A stretch of DNA of 64,000 nucleotides, taken from contig NZ_JACHXS010000014.1 in NCBI RefSeq assembly GCF_014192225.1, positions 153,570 through 217,569 of the forward strand. The letters run 5' to 3'. How positions within the stretch are numbered: the first letter of the stretch is position 1; each line of letters begins with the position of its first letter. The notes beneath the pieces were generated by a model. It did not search any database. It saw only the letters and a list, made by a program, of their open reading frames with translations, and was not told the origin of the DNA. Positions 35,220 through 43,597 of this stretch are shown here, piece after piece. A program made the translations under genes and the position numbers. This DNA comes from Pseudoduganella umbonata. GTDB lineage: Bacteria > Pseudomonadota > Gammaproteobacteria > Burkholderiales > Burkholderiaceae_D.

Positions 35220-36146
35220 CTAGCGGTTAGGCAGGAACTTGGAAGGATCCACCGGTTTGCCCTGCTGCCTGATTTCAAAGTGCAGCTTGACGCTATCGGA
35301 GTCGGAATCTCCCATCTCGGCGATCGCCTGCCCCTTGCCGACCGACTGGCCTTCCTTGACGAGGATGGACCGGTTGTGGGCATACGCGGAAAGCAGGCCA
35401 TTACTGTGTTTTACGATGACAAGATTACCATAACCACGGATGCCGCTACCGGCATACATCACCTTTCCTGCACCTGCGGCAAGCACTTGCTGCCCGGGCC
35501 GCCCGGCGATGTCGATACCCTTGTTCTTGCCTTCGTCGAACTGACCGACGACCCTGCCCTCGGCCGGCCACATCCAGCTGACTTCGCGGTCTTCCGCCGA
35601 CAACGCGGGCGCGGACGCCGCAGCCGGCACCGACGGTTTCACGCTGGCCAGCTGCACCGGCTTCTCGGCGGGCTTCGGTGCCGGGTCCGGCCTGCCATCG
35701 CCATCCTTGTCGTTTTTCAGGTCGGCTTCGGCGTAGGGCTTCTTGTCGCCCTTCGGTTCCACCTTCTTCGGTACCGGCGCGACTTTCGTCGTATCCGGCG
35801 GCATTACCACGGCGGCGGTGCGTACGCCCGGCGCCTCTTCCGGCGGCGTTACCCGCAGTACCTGGTCCACCTTGATATCGTTCGGATTGGCGAGATTGTT
35901 CCACGCCACGATGTCGCGGTAATTCTGGCCATGATCGAGCGCGATGCGGATCAGCGTATCGCCCTTCCTGACCGTGTAATAACCTTCACGGTTTTCCTGG
36001 ACAGGTGCCGGCGCGGGTGCCGGCGGCGGTGCGCGGCGGGTGATGGGGCGCTCGACCACGGGCGCCTGCTGCGGGGTGGAAGTACAGGCGGTCAGCACCG
36101 CCAGCGGCAACAACACAAACAGGGTACTTTTTTTCGTCATGCTCAT
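35220..36146 (-). CDS. nlpD: NlpD-like murein hydrolase activator lipoprotein (LysM + LytM)
   Basis: A 308-residue lipoprotein, lipobox ending at Cys21 (VLTAC). A LysM domain (GYYTVRKGDTLIRIAL) binds peptidoglycan. After a Lys/Pro/Asp-rich linker comes a C-terminal M23 (LytM) fold. The usual first zinc ligand His is replaced by Asn (KNKGIDIAG), so the domain is probably non-catalytic, as in E. coli NlpD, which activates amidase AmiC during division. ATG 36146 or 36140 may be the start. It is adjacent to rpoS and pcm. Confidence 0.93.
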   Translation of the reverse strand: MSMTKKSTLFVLLPLAVLTACTSTPQQAPVVERPITRRAPPPAPAPAPVQENREGYYTVRKGDTLIRIALDHGQNYRDIVAWNNLANPNDIKVDQVLRVTPPEEAPGVRTAAVVMPPDTTKVAPVPKKVEPKGDKKPYAEADLKNDKDGDGRPDPAPKPAEKPVQLASVKPSVPAAASAPALSAEDREVSWMWPAEGRVVGQFDEGKNKGIDIAGRPGQQVLAAGAGKVMYAGSGIRGYGNLVIVKHSNGLLSAYAHNRSILVKEGQSVGKGQAIAEMGDSDSDSVKLHFEIRQQGKPVDPSKFLPNR

Positions 36147-36199
36147 CTGATTTGATATCTCTCGGCTACACCTTGGCAGCGGCACGCGGCGTCCCGGTC

Positions 36200-36463
36200 A
36201 TCGGACTCATAAAATCGGACTCATCATCAGGCTCATACCATCAGACTCATACAATCTTCCGACTCATGATCTGCAGTCTCATGATCTTCAGATTCCAAAG
36301 TCTTCAGACTCCAAACCCCGGGCTCATGAAAATCTTCAAACGCAGGAAGATCATTCGAGCCATGCGAGTCTGATACGAGTCTCGAGTCTGATACGAGTCT
36401 CGAGTCTCGAGTCTCATACAAGTCTCATGAGAGACTCATGGAGCCTCATGAGAGTCCTCAGGA
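36200..36463. repeat. Degenerate GACTCAT / GAGTCT repeat region
   Basis: The 383-bp gap between pcm and nlpD has no gene. Its middle is built from short variants of GACTCAT on the left (36200-36300) and GAGTCTGATAC / GAGTCTC on the right (36366-36452). The two halves are roughly inverted, giving many possible alternative hairpins. Low complexity and lower GC than the surroundings set it apart. Confidence 0.75.
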
Positions 36464-36529
36464 CCGGGCATCATCGTGCGGCCAGGCGGGTTATTACTTG
36501 TTCTTTGCAGTGCTGCTACACACCGTTTT

Positions 36530-37429
36530 TCACACCGTACCGGGCCGCAGCGGTACGAAGTGGCAATCTTCGAGCATCTGGCGTTGCCATTCGCTCTTTG
36601 CCACGCGCGTGACCAGCTCCAGGTGCTGGCTGCGCTCGCCTACCGGCGCAACCAGTCGCCCGCCGATGGCCAATTGCTCCAGCAGCGCCCGCGGTACTTC
36701 CAGACCCGCGGCGGCGAGGATGATGCCGTCGAACGGCGCTGCCTGTGGCAGCCCAAGCATACCATCTCCGTAGTGCAACCGCAGGTTCGGCACCCGCAGC
36801 GGCCGCAGGTTGGCTTTCGCCAGCTCATGTAACGGCTTGATGCGCTCAATGGAATACACGTCTTGTGCAATACATGCAAGAACGGCTGCCTGATAGCCGC
36901 AACCGGTGCCGATTTCCAGTACCCGCTGCAGTTGCGCGCCTTGCCGCATCACCTCGATCATCCGTGCCACGATATACGGCTGCGAGATCGTCTGGTGGTG
37001 GCCGATCGGCAGCGAGGCATCGATGTAGGCTTGCGGCGCTAGCCCTTCTTCGACGAACAGGTGACGCGGCACGGCTTCGAGCGCGCCCAATACCGCCCGG
37101 TCGCGCACGCCCTGCTGCGCCACTCGGGCCACCATCGCGCGCCGCACCGCGCCCGACACCAGCGCATCCTGCCTGGGCGCGGCCGGCTGAACGCGTTCGA
37201 CCGGCGCGCCTGCCGGCCGCGCGAGCCTGGCATTGACACCATGGGTGGCGGCCGCGGGGTGGGCCGGCTTGTTCGCCGTGGCCGGGGCTGCGCCGTGCAG
37301 CGCGTTGTAGGCGGCGTTGCGGGTTGCCGTCTGCGGTGTTGCCACCGGGCCGAACACGGTTTGCTTCTTCTGCCCCTTGTCCGTCACCGACGACAGGGGC
37401 AGCGGAAAAGTACGGGGCTTGTCGGTCAT
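36530..37429 (-). CDS. pcm: Protein-L-isoaspartate O-methyltransferase with N-terminal extension
   Basis: A 299-residue enzyme repairing isoaspartyl damage in proteins with SAM. The catalytic domain starts near residue 95 and shows ASLPIGHHQTISQPYIVA, SAM-binding VLEIGTGCGYQAAVLA and GRLVAPVG. The preceding 90 or so residues are Pro/Ala/Thr-rich and absent from the 208-residue E. coli enzyme. ATG 37429 overlaps the surE stop by 4 bases. Confidence 0.93.
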   Translation of the reverse strand: MTDKPRTFPLPLSSVTDKGQKKQTVFGPVATPQTATRNAAYNALHGAAPATANKPAHPAAATHGVNARLARPAGAPVERVQPAAPRQDALVSGAVRRAMVARVAQQGVRDRAVLGALEAVPRHLFVEEGLAPQAYIDASLPIGHHQTISQPYIVARMIEVMRQGAQLQRVLEIGTGCGYQAAVLACIAQDVYSIERIKPLHELAKANLRPLRVPNLRLHYGDGMLGLPQAAPFDGIILAAAGLEVPRALLEQLAIGGRLVAPVGERSQHLELVTRVAKSEWQRQMLEDCHFVPLRPGTV

Positions 37430-38163
37430 CCGAGGGCCTTTGCCAGGAGGTCGAGTTGTGGCCTGTGGGTCAGGTCGATCTGCAGTGGCGTCATGGAGAT
37501 GCGGCCCTGCTGCACGGCATGGAAGTCGGTACCTTCGCCGGCATCCTTGCATGCCCCCGGCGGGCCGATCCAGAAAATCTCGCGGCCGCGCGGATCGTGC
37601 GACTTGATCACCGGCTCCGCCTGGTGGCGCCGCCCCAGCCGCGTGGCCACCGGCTGGCCCAGCGCATCGTACGGACGGTTCGGGATGTTGACGTTCAGCA
37701 GGTAAGGTTTTTCCAGTACCTCGGCGTAGCGCAGCACGATGTCGCGCGCGGCTTTCGCCGCATCGTCGATATGCGCCCAGCCCCATTCACCCTGCGAGAA
37801 CGCAATGGCGGGAATGCCGAACAGGTAACCTTCGGTGGCCGCGGCCACCGTGCCGGAGTACAGCGTGTCGTCACCCATGTTGGGCCCGTTATTGATGCCG
37901 GAAACCACCAGGTCGGGACGCTCGACCAGCATGCCGGTCAAGGCCACGTGCACGCAATCAGTCGGCGTACCGTTGACAAAATAGAAACCATTGGCAGCTT
38001 GCTGCACCGACAACGGCCGGTCCAGCGACAGCGAATTCGATGCTCCGGAGCGGTTGCTGTCCGGTGCCACCACCACGATGTCGGCGATCGCGGCCAGCGC
38101 GTCCGCCAGCGCATTGATGCCGGGTGCCAGGTAGCCGTCGTCGTTACTGATAAGGATCCTCAT
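37426..38163 (-). CDS. surE: 5'/3'-nucleotidase SurE
   Basis: A 245-residue stationary-phase survival phosphatase. The metal-binding ISNDDGY motif (Asp8/Asp9) and the SGINNGPNMGDDTLYSGTV motif are intact. It dephosphorylates nucleoside monophosphates and possibly polyphosphate. It heads surE-pcm-nlpD-rpoS, with a 4-base overlap to pcm. Confidence 0.97.
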   Translation of the reverse strand: MRILISNDDGYLAPGINALADALAAIADIVVVAPDSNRSGASNSLSLDRPLSVQQAANGFYFVNGTPTDCVHVALTGMLVERPDLVVSGINNGPNMGDDTLYSGTVAAATEGYLFGIPAIAFSQGEWGWAHIDDAAKAARDIVLRYAEVLEKPYLLNVNIPNRPYDALGQPVATRLGRRHQAEPVIKSHDPRGREIFWIGPPGACKDAGEGTDFHAVQQGRISMTPLQIDLTHRPQLDLLAKALG

Positions 38164-38235
38164 ACAGGAATTTTACCTGAAGCAACGCGCCGCCAGCGCA
38201 TGCGGAGCCGCTCCCATGCTGAATTTGTGGCGCTT

Positions 38236-40131
38236 TCAGCGCAGGCGCGACGGCGATGGGCCGCCATCCACCACCATCTCGTCTGAACCGACCTGGCGGC
38301 CGCGCTGCGCCGGGTATCCTGCGTGCGGCTGCTCGATGCCGCCCCCCTGGTTGTCGCGTCCCCGTTCATACCCGTGCCCGTGTCCGCGCTCGCGTCGCCG
38401 TTCGGGTTCACGCTCCTTGCCTCGCACTTCTCCCGCTTCTCCTGCTTCTTCGATATCGCGCGCATGCATGTCGCGCCCTGCCGAGATCCCCGGTTGCTTC
38501 GAGCGGCTGCGCGCCTGGGCCAGCATATTGCGCGTGCGCACGGTGTCCGCATGCTCGGGACCCAGCAGCATGCTGCGCAGCGCAACGACCTCTTCGAGCA
38601 GGTCCACGGCCGCCTCGAGCTGTTCGCCGTGACACAGGATATCGGCCCGTACGGCCAGGCTTTCGATGGTGGCCAGGTGTTCGTTGCCCAGCTGGCGTTG
38701 ATGGGCGTCGATAACCGCATCCTGCAGCGCCAGCGCCTCGGGAATCTGGTTGGCCTGAGCCAGCGTGGCAGCCAGGGCCGATGCCGCCTCCAGCGTGACG
38801 GGAGCGCCAGCGCCGAACAGTTTTTCGCGCACCTCCAATACAGCTTCCTGCAGGAAACGCGCTTCACCGTATTTCTCCTGTTCGAACAGCAGGTCGGCAA
38901 GTACCGCCTTGCTGTCCAGCGTATCGACATGGTCGTCACCCAGGATCAGCACGTGCAGCGACAGGCTTTCCTCGAGACAGCCGGCAGCCGCCTCGAGGCG
39001 GCCCTCGCGGCGGTACAGTTCGCCCAGGCGCGCCAGGTCGCGCGCCAGCGGCAATGAAACGCCGCGCCCGCCGCCGCGCTCCATCGCCGTCCGGCCCTGC
39101 GCCACCGCGCTCAGCAGCGGAATCTCGTCGCGCGATTGCCAGGGCTGGTAACCACCGAGAAACCAGCCGAGGAAGGCCTGGAAGGTACGGGTGACGGAAA
39201 AACGGTCGTCGTCCTCGTCGGCAAATACCGGCAGCGGTTCGCCGTACGCCAGGCTGCGCGCCTGCTGCAGCTGCACTTCGTCGAAATAGCTTTCCAGCGA
39301 AATACGCGACATGCCGTAGGCCTCGGCAAATGCCCGCTCGAACAGCGGCTGGTAGCCGGGAATGCCACGCTCCGGGTCGCCGCGGCGCCACAGCGCCCGG
39401 TGCGCCGAATCGTCCATCTCGATGCGCGATGGCAATGGGTAGATCAGCATCTGGCGCTGCTCGTCCTCGTGGCTGCAGCGCCAGGCCGTGGCCCGCTGCA
39501 CCAGTGCTTCGACGCCTTCGAGGTCCTGGCGGTTCGGGGCGAACACCATCACCAGCTTCGTCGGCAGCAGGGTTGTACAGATACCCGCCATGCCGCTGCG
39601 CCCGGCGCTCGAGTCGACCAGCACGTGCCGGAAGCGGCGTGCCAGGTTTTCCGCGAACACACGGAAAAGCGCGGGGCAGGCATCGAACAGCGCTTCCCAG
39701 TCCAGCCGCGCGAGCCGTTCCGGGTAACTGGCGTCCTGCCGCCCCGCGCGCATCAGATACAGCGGGCGGCCGTTGTCCGCCCGGGTGATGTATTGTTCCC
39801 AGCCGACCGCGTCCAGCACGGCCTGGGCCAGCGCCGCGTCATCCCGGCCGCCATCCAGCCGGGTACGGCGCAGCAGCTGGTCGCGGCACGCTTCGAACAA
39901 CTCCAGCACGCCCGCCCCGTCTCCGATCGGCTTGAAGTAGTGATGCAGGCCCGGCGCTTCCAGGTCCCAGTCGATGACCAGCGTGGGCACGGTCGCGTTG
40001 TTGCGGCGCGCTAGCATGACGGCAAGGTTTGCCAGCACCATGGTCCGGCCGGCGCCCCCTTTGTGGGAATAAAAAGTGACGACCTCGCCGGGTTCGTCCA
40101 GGGGCGGTAGAGACAGTCGATGCGTTTCCAT
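38236..40131 (-). CDS. KGGxGR-type ParA/MinD-like ATPase with TPR domain
   Basis: A 631-residue two-part protein. Residues 15-300 form a SIMIBI/ParA-like ATPase: deviant Walker A KGGAGRT (24-30), where the second P-loop Lys is replaced by Arg29, then Walker-A'-type VIDWDLEAPG and a VLVDSSAGRSG segment. Residues about 355-545 hold kinesin-light-chain-type TPRs of about 42 residues (LGDDHVDTL, LGNEHLATI, LGPEHADTV). The last 85 residues are highly charged low complexity. Such ATPase-TPR proteins occur beside TIR or caspase-like effectors in bacterial conflict systems. A TIR gene lies just upstream on the same strand. Role in defence or signalling is inference. Confidence 0.82.
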   Translation of the reverse strand: METHRLSLPPLDEPGEVVTFYSHKGGAGRTMVLANLAVMLARRNNATVPTLVIDWDLEAPGLHHYFKPIGDGAGVLELFEACRDQLLRRTRLDGGRDDAALAQAVLDAVGWEQYITRADNGRPLYLMRAGRQDASYPERLARLDWEALFDACPALFRVFAENLARRFRHVLVDSSAGRSGMAGICTTLLPTKLVMVFAPNRQDLEGVEALVQRATAWRCSHEDEQRQMLIYPLPSRIEMDDSAHRALWRRGDPERGIPGYQPLFERAFAEAYGMSRISLESYFDEVQLQQARSLAYGEPLPVFADEDDDRFSVTRTFQAFLGWFLGGYQPWQSRDEIPLLSAVAQGRTAMERGGGRGVSLPLARDLARLGELYRREGRLEAAAGCLEESLSLHVLILGDDHVDTLDSKAVLADLLFEQEKYGEARFLQEAVLEVREKLFGAGAPVTLEAASALAATLAQANQIPEALALQDAVIDAHQRQLGNEHLATIESLAVRADILCHGEQLEAAVDLLEEVVALRSMLLGPEHADTVRTRNMLAQARSRSKQPGISAGRDMHARDIEEAGEAGEVRGKEREPERRRERGHGHGYERGRDNQGGGIEQPHAGYPAQRGRQVGSDEMVVDGGPSPSRLR

Positions 40132-40191
40132 GGCGAGCCCTTTTCAGAAAAAAGCCTGTGAATACCAGCAGGAAGGTAAAACAGGGTACGA

Positions 40192-40212
40192 ACACGCCTG
40201 GATCAGGCGTGT
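40192..40212. repeat. Hairpin between the TIR and ATPase genes
   Basis: A perfect 9-bp inverted repeat ACACGCCTG-GAT-CAGGCGTGT in the 226-bp spacer. It has no clear T-run, so it could be an attenuator, an mRNA-processing site or a weak terminator. Confidence 0.5.
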
Positions 40213-40245
40213 GCGTCACAAGCGTGAGTCGCAGCACGAATCAGC

Positions 40246-40302
40246 GAGCCGGCAATGGAGCCGGCAACGGAGCCGGAATCGGAACCGGAATCGGAATCGG
40301 GG
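40246..40302. repeat. Hexanucleotide GGARYC-type tandem repeat
   Basis: About nine successive 6-bp variants (GGAGCC, GGCAAC, GGAATC, GGAACC) lie in the spacer between the TIR and ATPase genes. They give runs of Gly-Asn/Ser-Asp/Glu in the various frames, but no real ORF is evident. Confidence 0.6.
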
Positions 40303-40357
40303 CCAGCGAAGCACCAGCGAAACGTGCCCGAATCTGCAGAATCTGCAATCACCCGGA

Positions 40358-40963
40358 TCAGCGCGGAAAATGCGGCGGCGGCATCGGGCGCCATTCCGGC
40401 GGAGCCGGCGGCAACGCGAACCGGCCGCAATCGTGCTCGGGCGGGATGCTGTACTTCAAATAATGGTAATGAGCAACGATGCGTTGCACGATCCGGTCGA
40501 TGTCCGGCAAAAAATCGGGATTCGTCTTCAGGTCGCCCGTGGCCAGCGTGTAGCGCGAAAAGTCCACGTAAAAACCCGGTTCGCTGATCTGCGGCGGCAG
40601 GCCGATGGAGTGCCGCGTCATGACCACGGGGATGATCAGGCGGCTGGGCAGCGGATACCAGGCGCGGCGCTCCGCCTCGATCATCTGCATGGCTGCGAAT
40701 TCACGCCGGGTGTACGCATGGGCCTCGTACTTGGGCGTATAGATCATGATCATGCATACGCTTTCACACATGGCACGGGCGATTCTCGCATCGGGATCGT
40801 CGCCGCCGCCGAGCTGTTCGCTGTCGACGAACAATTCGGCTTCCGTATCGAGGTGTGGTTCGAGATAGCAGCGCAGCGCGTCGACGAGGGCATTGCGGAA
40901 TTCCCTCATGTAGGCATGCTGGCCGTGGGCATAGCTGAAGAAACAGCCATAGCGGATCGTCAT
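40358..40963 (-). CDS. TIR-domain protein
   Basis: A 201-residue protein almost entirely made of a TIR-like fold: beta-A FFSYAHGQ (residues 8-15), the LFVDSEQLGGG loop (44-54), ARAMCESVCMIMIYTPKY, and then AYTRREF with Glu88 at the position of the catalytic Glu of NAD-cleaving TIRs. The C-terminal 30 residues are Pro-rich. ATG 40963 (MTIRYGCFFS) is preferred over an upstream ATG. It precedes the KGGxGR ATPase-TPR gene by 226 bases on the same strand. A related layout (TIR-like FxsC plus TPR protein) is known in actinobacterial FxSxx-COOH systems, but no FxSxx peptide is seen. NADase activity is inferred. Confidence 0.82.
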   Translation of the reverse strand: MTIRYGCFFSYAHGQHAYMREFRNALVDALRCYLEPHLDTEAELFVDSEQLGGGDDPDARIARAMCESVCMIMIYTPKYEAHAYTRREFAAMQMIEAERRAWYPLPSRLIIPVVMTRHSIGLPPQISEPGFYVDFSRYTLATGDLKTNPDFLPDIDRIVQRIVAHYHYLKYSIPPEHDCGRFALPPAPPEWRPMPPPHFPR

Positions 40964-41046
40964 GTCGTCCTCTCCTGTTTCTCCCCTGATCATGGAGTTT
41001 TTTTGTGTAACTACTGCGGCTCACTGTAACAAGCTGGTCAACGGTT

Positions 41047-41110
41047 GGTTTGCGATGGCGCAAACCTTATCCGGTGGATGACTGCGCAGTCAAACGACTG
41101 CGCAGTCATC
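41047..41110. repeat. Two consecutive perfect hairpins between dinG-like and TIR genes
   Basis: GGTTTGCG-ATGG-CGCAAACC (41047-41066) and a perfect 14-bp inverted repeat with a 6-base loop (41077-41090 with 41097-41110). Both lie in the 186-bp gap 3' of the helicase gene and 5' of the TIR gene, which run in the same direction. Possible terminator or control site; no T-run is seen. Confidence 0.6.
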
Positions 41111-41149
41111 CCGCGTGGACACGGGAAAAAGACAGGAAGAGAGGGAAAC

Positions 41150-43183
41150 TCAGGATGCCGCGGGCGGCTGGAAAAAGGCGATCACTTCGGCCTGTTCGCG
41201 GGTACGCTTGAACGGCGGCAGGCTTTGCCAGATGCGGCGGCCATAGGGCTTGGTGATCACGCGCGGGTCGCACAGCATCAGCACGCCGCGATCGCCTTCG
41301 TCGCGGATCAGGCGGCCGGCGCCCTGCTTCAGGTTGATGATGGCTTCCGGCAGCGTGTGATGGACAAAGCCGTTCATGCCCTTCTTTTCCATCACTTCGA
41401 TGCGCGCGGCCAGTACCGGATCGTCCGGCGGCGCGAACGGCAGCTTGTCGATGATCACCAGCGACAGCGCCTCGCCGCGCACGTCCACGCCTTCCCAGAA
41501 GCTCTGGCTGCCGATCAGCACGCCGTTGCCGGCCTTGCGGAACTGGTCGAGCAATTCGGTGCGGCCACGGTCGCCCTGCACGAACAGGGGGAACTTCAGG
41601 CCGCGCCGCTCGAACTCGTCGCGCAGGCGTTCCGCCGCCCGCTTCACGGCGCGCAGCGTGGTGCATAGCAGGAAGGTGCGGCCGCCGGCCGCCTCGATGA
41701 CGGGCAGCGCGCTGTCGAGCACGGCGTCCGTATAGCCCAGCGAGTTCGGATCGGGCAAGCCCTGCGGCACATACAGGATGCCCTGCTCCGGATAATTGAA
41801 CGGGCTCGGCCACGACATGGCCGGCTCGTCGTACAGCCCCAGCTGATGGGAGAAGTGCTTGAAGTCGTTCTTCACCGCCAGCGTCGCCGAAGTGAAAATC
41901 CAGCTGCGCGGCGTGCCTTCGCGCTGGTTGCTGAAGATCTGCGCGATCGACAGCGGCGTCTTGTGCAGTTGCAGCGAGCTGGCAAATGCCTCCACCCAGT
42001 ACACCGCTTCCTGCCCCGGCGGCACCTTGACCTTCGGGTCGTAGGTCCAGTCCTTGTACTTCTGCGCCAGTTCCAGGCCGCGCGTGCGGCAATGCTCGAT
42101 CGTTTCGGCGCGCTGCGCCTGCCCTTCCAGCACTTCCAGCATGCCGTCCAGTTCTTCCTTCAGCTTTTCAAGCGCCGGGAAAAAGTCCGACGACGGCGCG
42201 ATCTGCGGCAGCGACAGCCGCACCACGTCCTGCGGGAACGTCAGCCGCAGGTCGCGTGCGGCCTTTTCCACCGCGGAGACCACGCTGGCCCAGTTGGCAC
42301 CGTCGCGCGCATGGGCCAGGCCTTCGGCCAGCACGTCGCGGCACAGTTCCAGCACCTGGCTGGTCGACACCGTCTCGCCGAAAAACAGCGTGGCGGTATC
42401 GGGCAGCTGGTGCGCCTCGTCGAAGATGATGGTGTTCGCCGACGGCAGCAATTCGGCCACGCCGGTATCCTTCAGCGCCACGTCGGCAAAGAACAGGTGG
42501 TGATTGACGACGACCACGTCGGCCTGCTGCGCCTCGCGGCGCGCCTTGAGCACGAAGCAGTCCTGGTTGTACTGGCACTCCTGGCCGATGCAGTTCTCGC
42601 GCGTCGACGTCACCAGGTTCCACACCGGCGCGTTCTCCGGTACGCGCGCCAGCTCCGCCTTGTCGCCGGTCTGCGTCATCTTCAGGAAGCGCGAAATCTC
42701 GCGCAGGTAGCCGACATCCTCGCGCGACGTCATCCGGCCGTTGGCCAGCGTGCGCTCCAGGTGGTAGTGGCACAGGTAATTGCCGCGCCCCTTCAGCAGC
42801 GCCACCGATACCGGCGCCTTCAGCGCCGCGCGCACGGTGGGAATGTCGCGCAGGAACAACTGGTCCTGCAGGTTCTTCGTGCCGGTCGACACGATCGTCT
42901 TGCCGCCCCACATCAGCGCCGGCACCAGGTAGGCGAACGTCTTGCCCGTGCCAGTCCCCGCCTCGGCGATCAGCGTCTGCTGCTCGGCAATGGCCTGGGC
43001 AATCGCCTTGGCCATTTCGGTTTGCGATTTGCGGGGACGAAAACCGCCGACCGCCGGCCCCAGCGGGCCGCCGACGCCGAACAGCCGCTCGACCTCGGCA
43101 TCATATTTACCGGGAGCGGCGGCGGAAACGGAATCCTCGCCATTGCCGTCGGGGACGGCTGGCGTCTGGTCGTGGTCAGTCAC
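41150..43183 (-). CDS. DinG/YoaA-family ATP-dependent DNA helicase
   Basis: A 677-residue XPD-like superfamily 2 helicase. Walker A is EAGTGTGKT (74-82), the DEAH box is FDEAHQLP, and Cys residues between motifs Ia and II (YLCHYHL, CIGQECQYNQDC) are fit to bind a [4Fe-4S] cluster. The C-terminal motif GAGRLIRDEGDRG closes the helicase core. Such enzymes unwind 5'-3' and help resolve replication blocks. Whether it is DinG or YoaA is not decided. It is upstream of the TIR unit on the same strand; no functional link is proven. Confidence 0.93.
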   Translation of the reverse strand: MTDHDQTPAVPDGNGEDSVSAAAPGKYDAEVERLFGVGGPLGPAVGGFRPRKSQTEMAKAIAQAIAEQQTLIAEAGTGTGKTFAYLVPALMWGGKTIVSTGTKNLQDQLFLRDIPTVRAALKAPVSVALLKGRGNYLCHYHLERTLANGRMTSREDVGYLREISRFLKMTQTGDKAELARVPENAPVWNLVTSTRENCIGQECQYNQDCFVLKARREAQQADVVVVNHHLFFADVALKDTGVAELLPSANTIIFDEAHQLPDTATLFFGETVSTSQVLELCRDVLAEGLAHARDGANWASVVSAVEKAARDLRLTFPQDVVRLSLPQIAPSSDFFPALEKLKEELDGMLEVLEGQAQRAETIEHCRTRGLELAQKYKDWTYDPKVKVPPGQEAVYWVEAFASSLQLHKTPLSIAQIFSNQREGTPRSWIFTSATLAVKNDFKHFSHQLGLYDEPAMSWPSPFNYPEQGILYVPQGLPDPNSLGYTDAVLDSALPVIEAAGGRTFLLCTTLRAVKRAAERLRDEFERRGLKFPLFVQGDRGRTELLDQFRKAGNGVLIGSQSFWEGVDVRGEALSLVIIDKLPFAPPDDPVLAARIEVMEKKGMNGFVHHTLPEAIINLKQGAGRLIRDEGDRGVLMLCDPRVITKPYGRRIWQSLPPFKRTREQAEVIAFFQPPAAS

Positions 43184-43214
43184 TTTGTCTTCTTGGGTGG
43201 TACGAATCGGGAAA

Positions 43215-43415
43215 TCAGGCGGGTACGTCGGGCACCAGCTGCATCTTCAACAGCGTGATGTAATCTTTCAATTGCAGTTTGCGCTTTTTCAAGCGACGCA
43301 GCTGGAGCTGGTCATGATGTCCGTCACGCGTCAGCATTTCGATCACGGCATCCAGGTCGCGATGCTCCACATCCAGTTCGACGATGCGGCGCCGGATCTC
43401 TTCTTCGTTCTTCAT
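43215..43415 (-). CDS. YdcH family (DUF465) small protein
   Basis: A 66-residue, highly charged alpha-helical protein with the DUF465 pattern: HRDLDAVIEMLTRDGHHDQLQLRRLKKRKLQLKD is covered by positions 18-51, and LKKRKLQLKD is its conserved core. Function of the family is unknown. It lies 31 bases upstream of the helicase gene and may be co-transcribed. Confidence 0.85.
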   Translation of the reverse strand: MKNEEEIRRRIVELDVEHRDLDAVIEMLTRDGHHDQLQLRRLKKRKLQLKDYITLLKMQLVPDVPA

Positions 43416-43597
43416 GGGGATTCGCTACCAGTGTGAGGAGTTGCCAACTTCGCTTTGCCGGCATCACCTTACCAGCATTGCAACAATCCGTACGGCAATA
43501 TTTGCTTGCCATCAAACCGCTTACCGGTGCATAGTTTAACCCAGGAGCAGGCTCCGACGTAAGCATTGGAAAGAAGCAGGGAGCATTTCCCGCCATC

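Noticed and set aside
36200..36463. CRISPR array
   Set aside because: Repeats are too short and irregular, there are no constant-length spacers, and no cas genes are in the window.
40158..40463. Possible small protein in the TIR-ATPase spacer
   Set aside because: On the opposite strand, made mostly of the hexamer repeat, and running into the TIR gene. No ribosome-binding site, and no FxSxx-type C-terminus.
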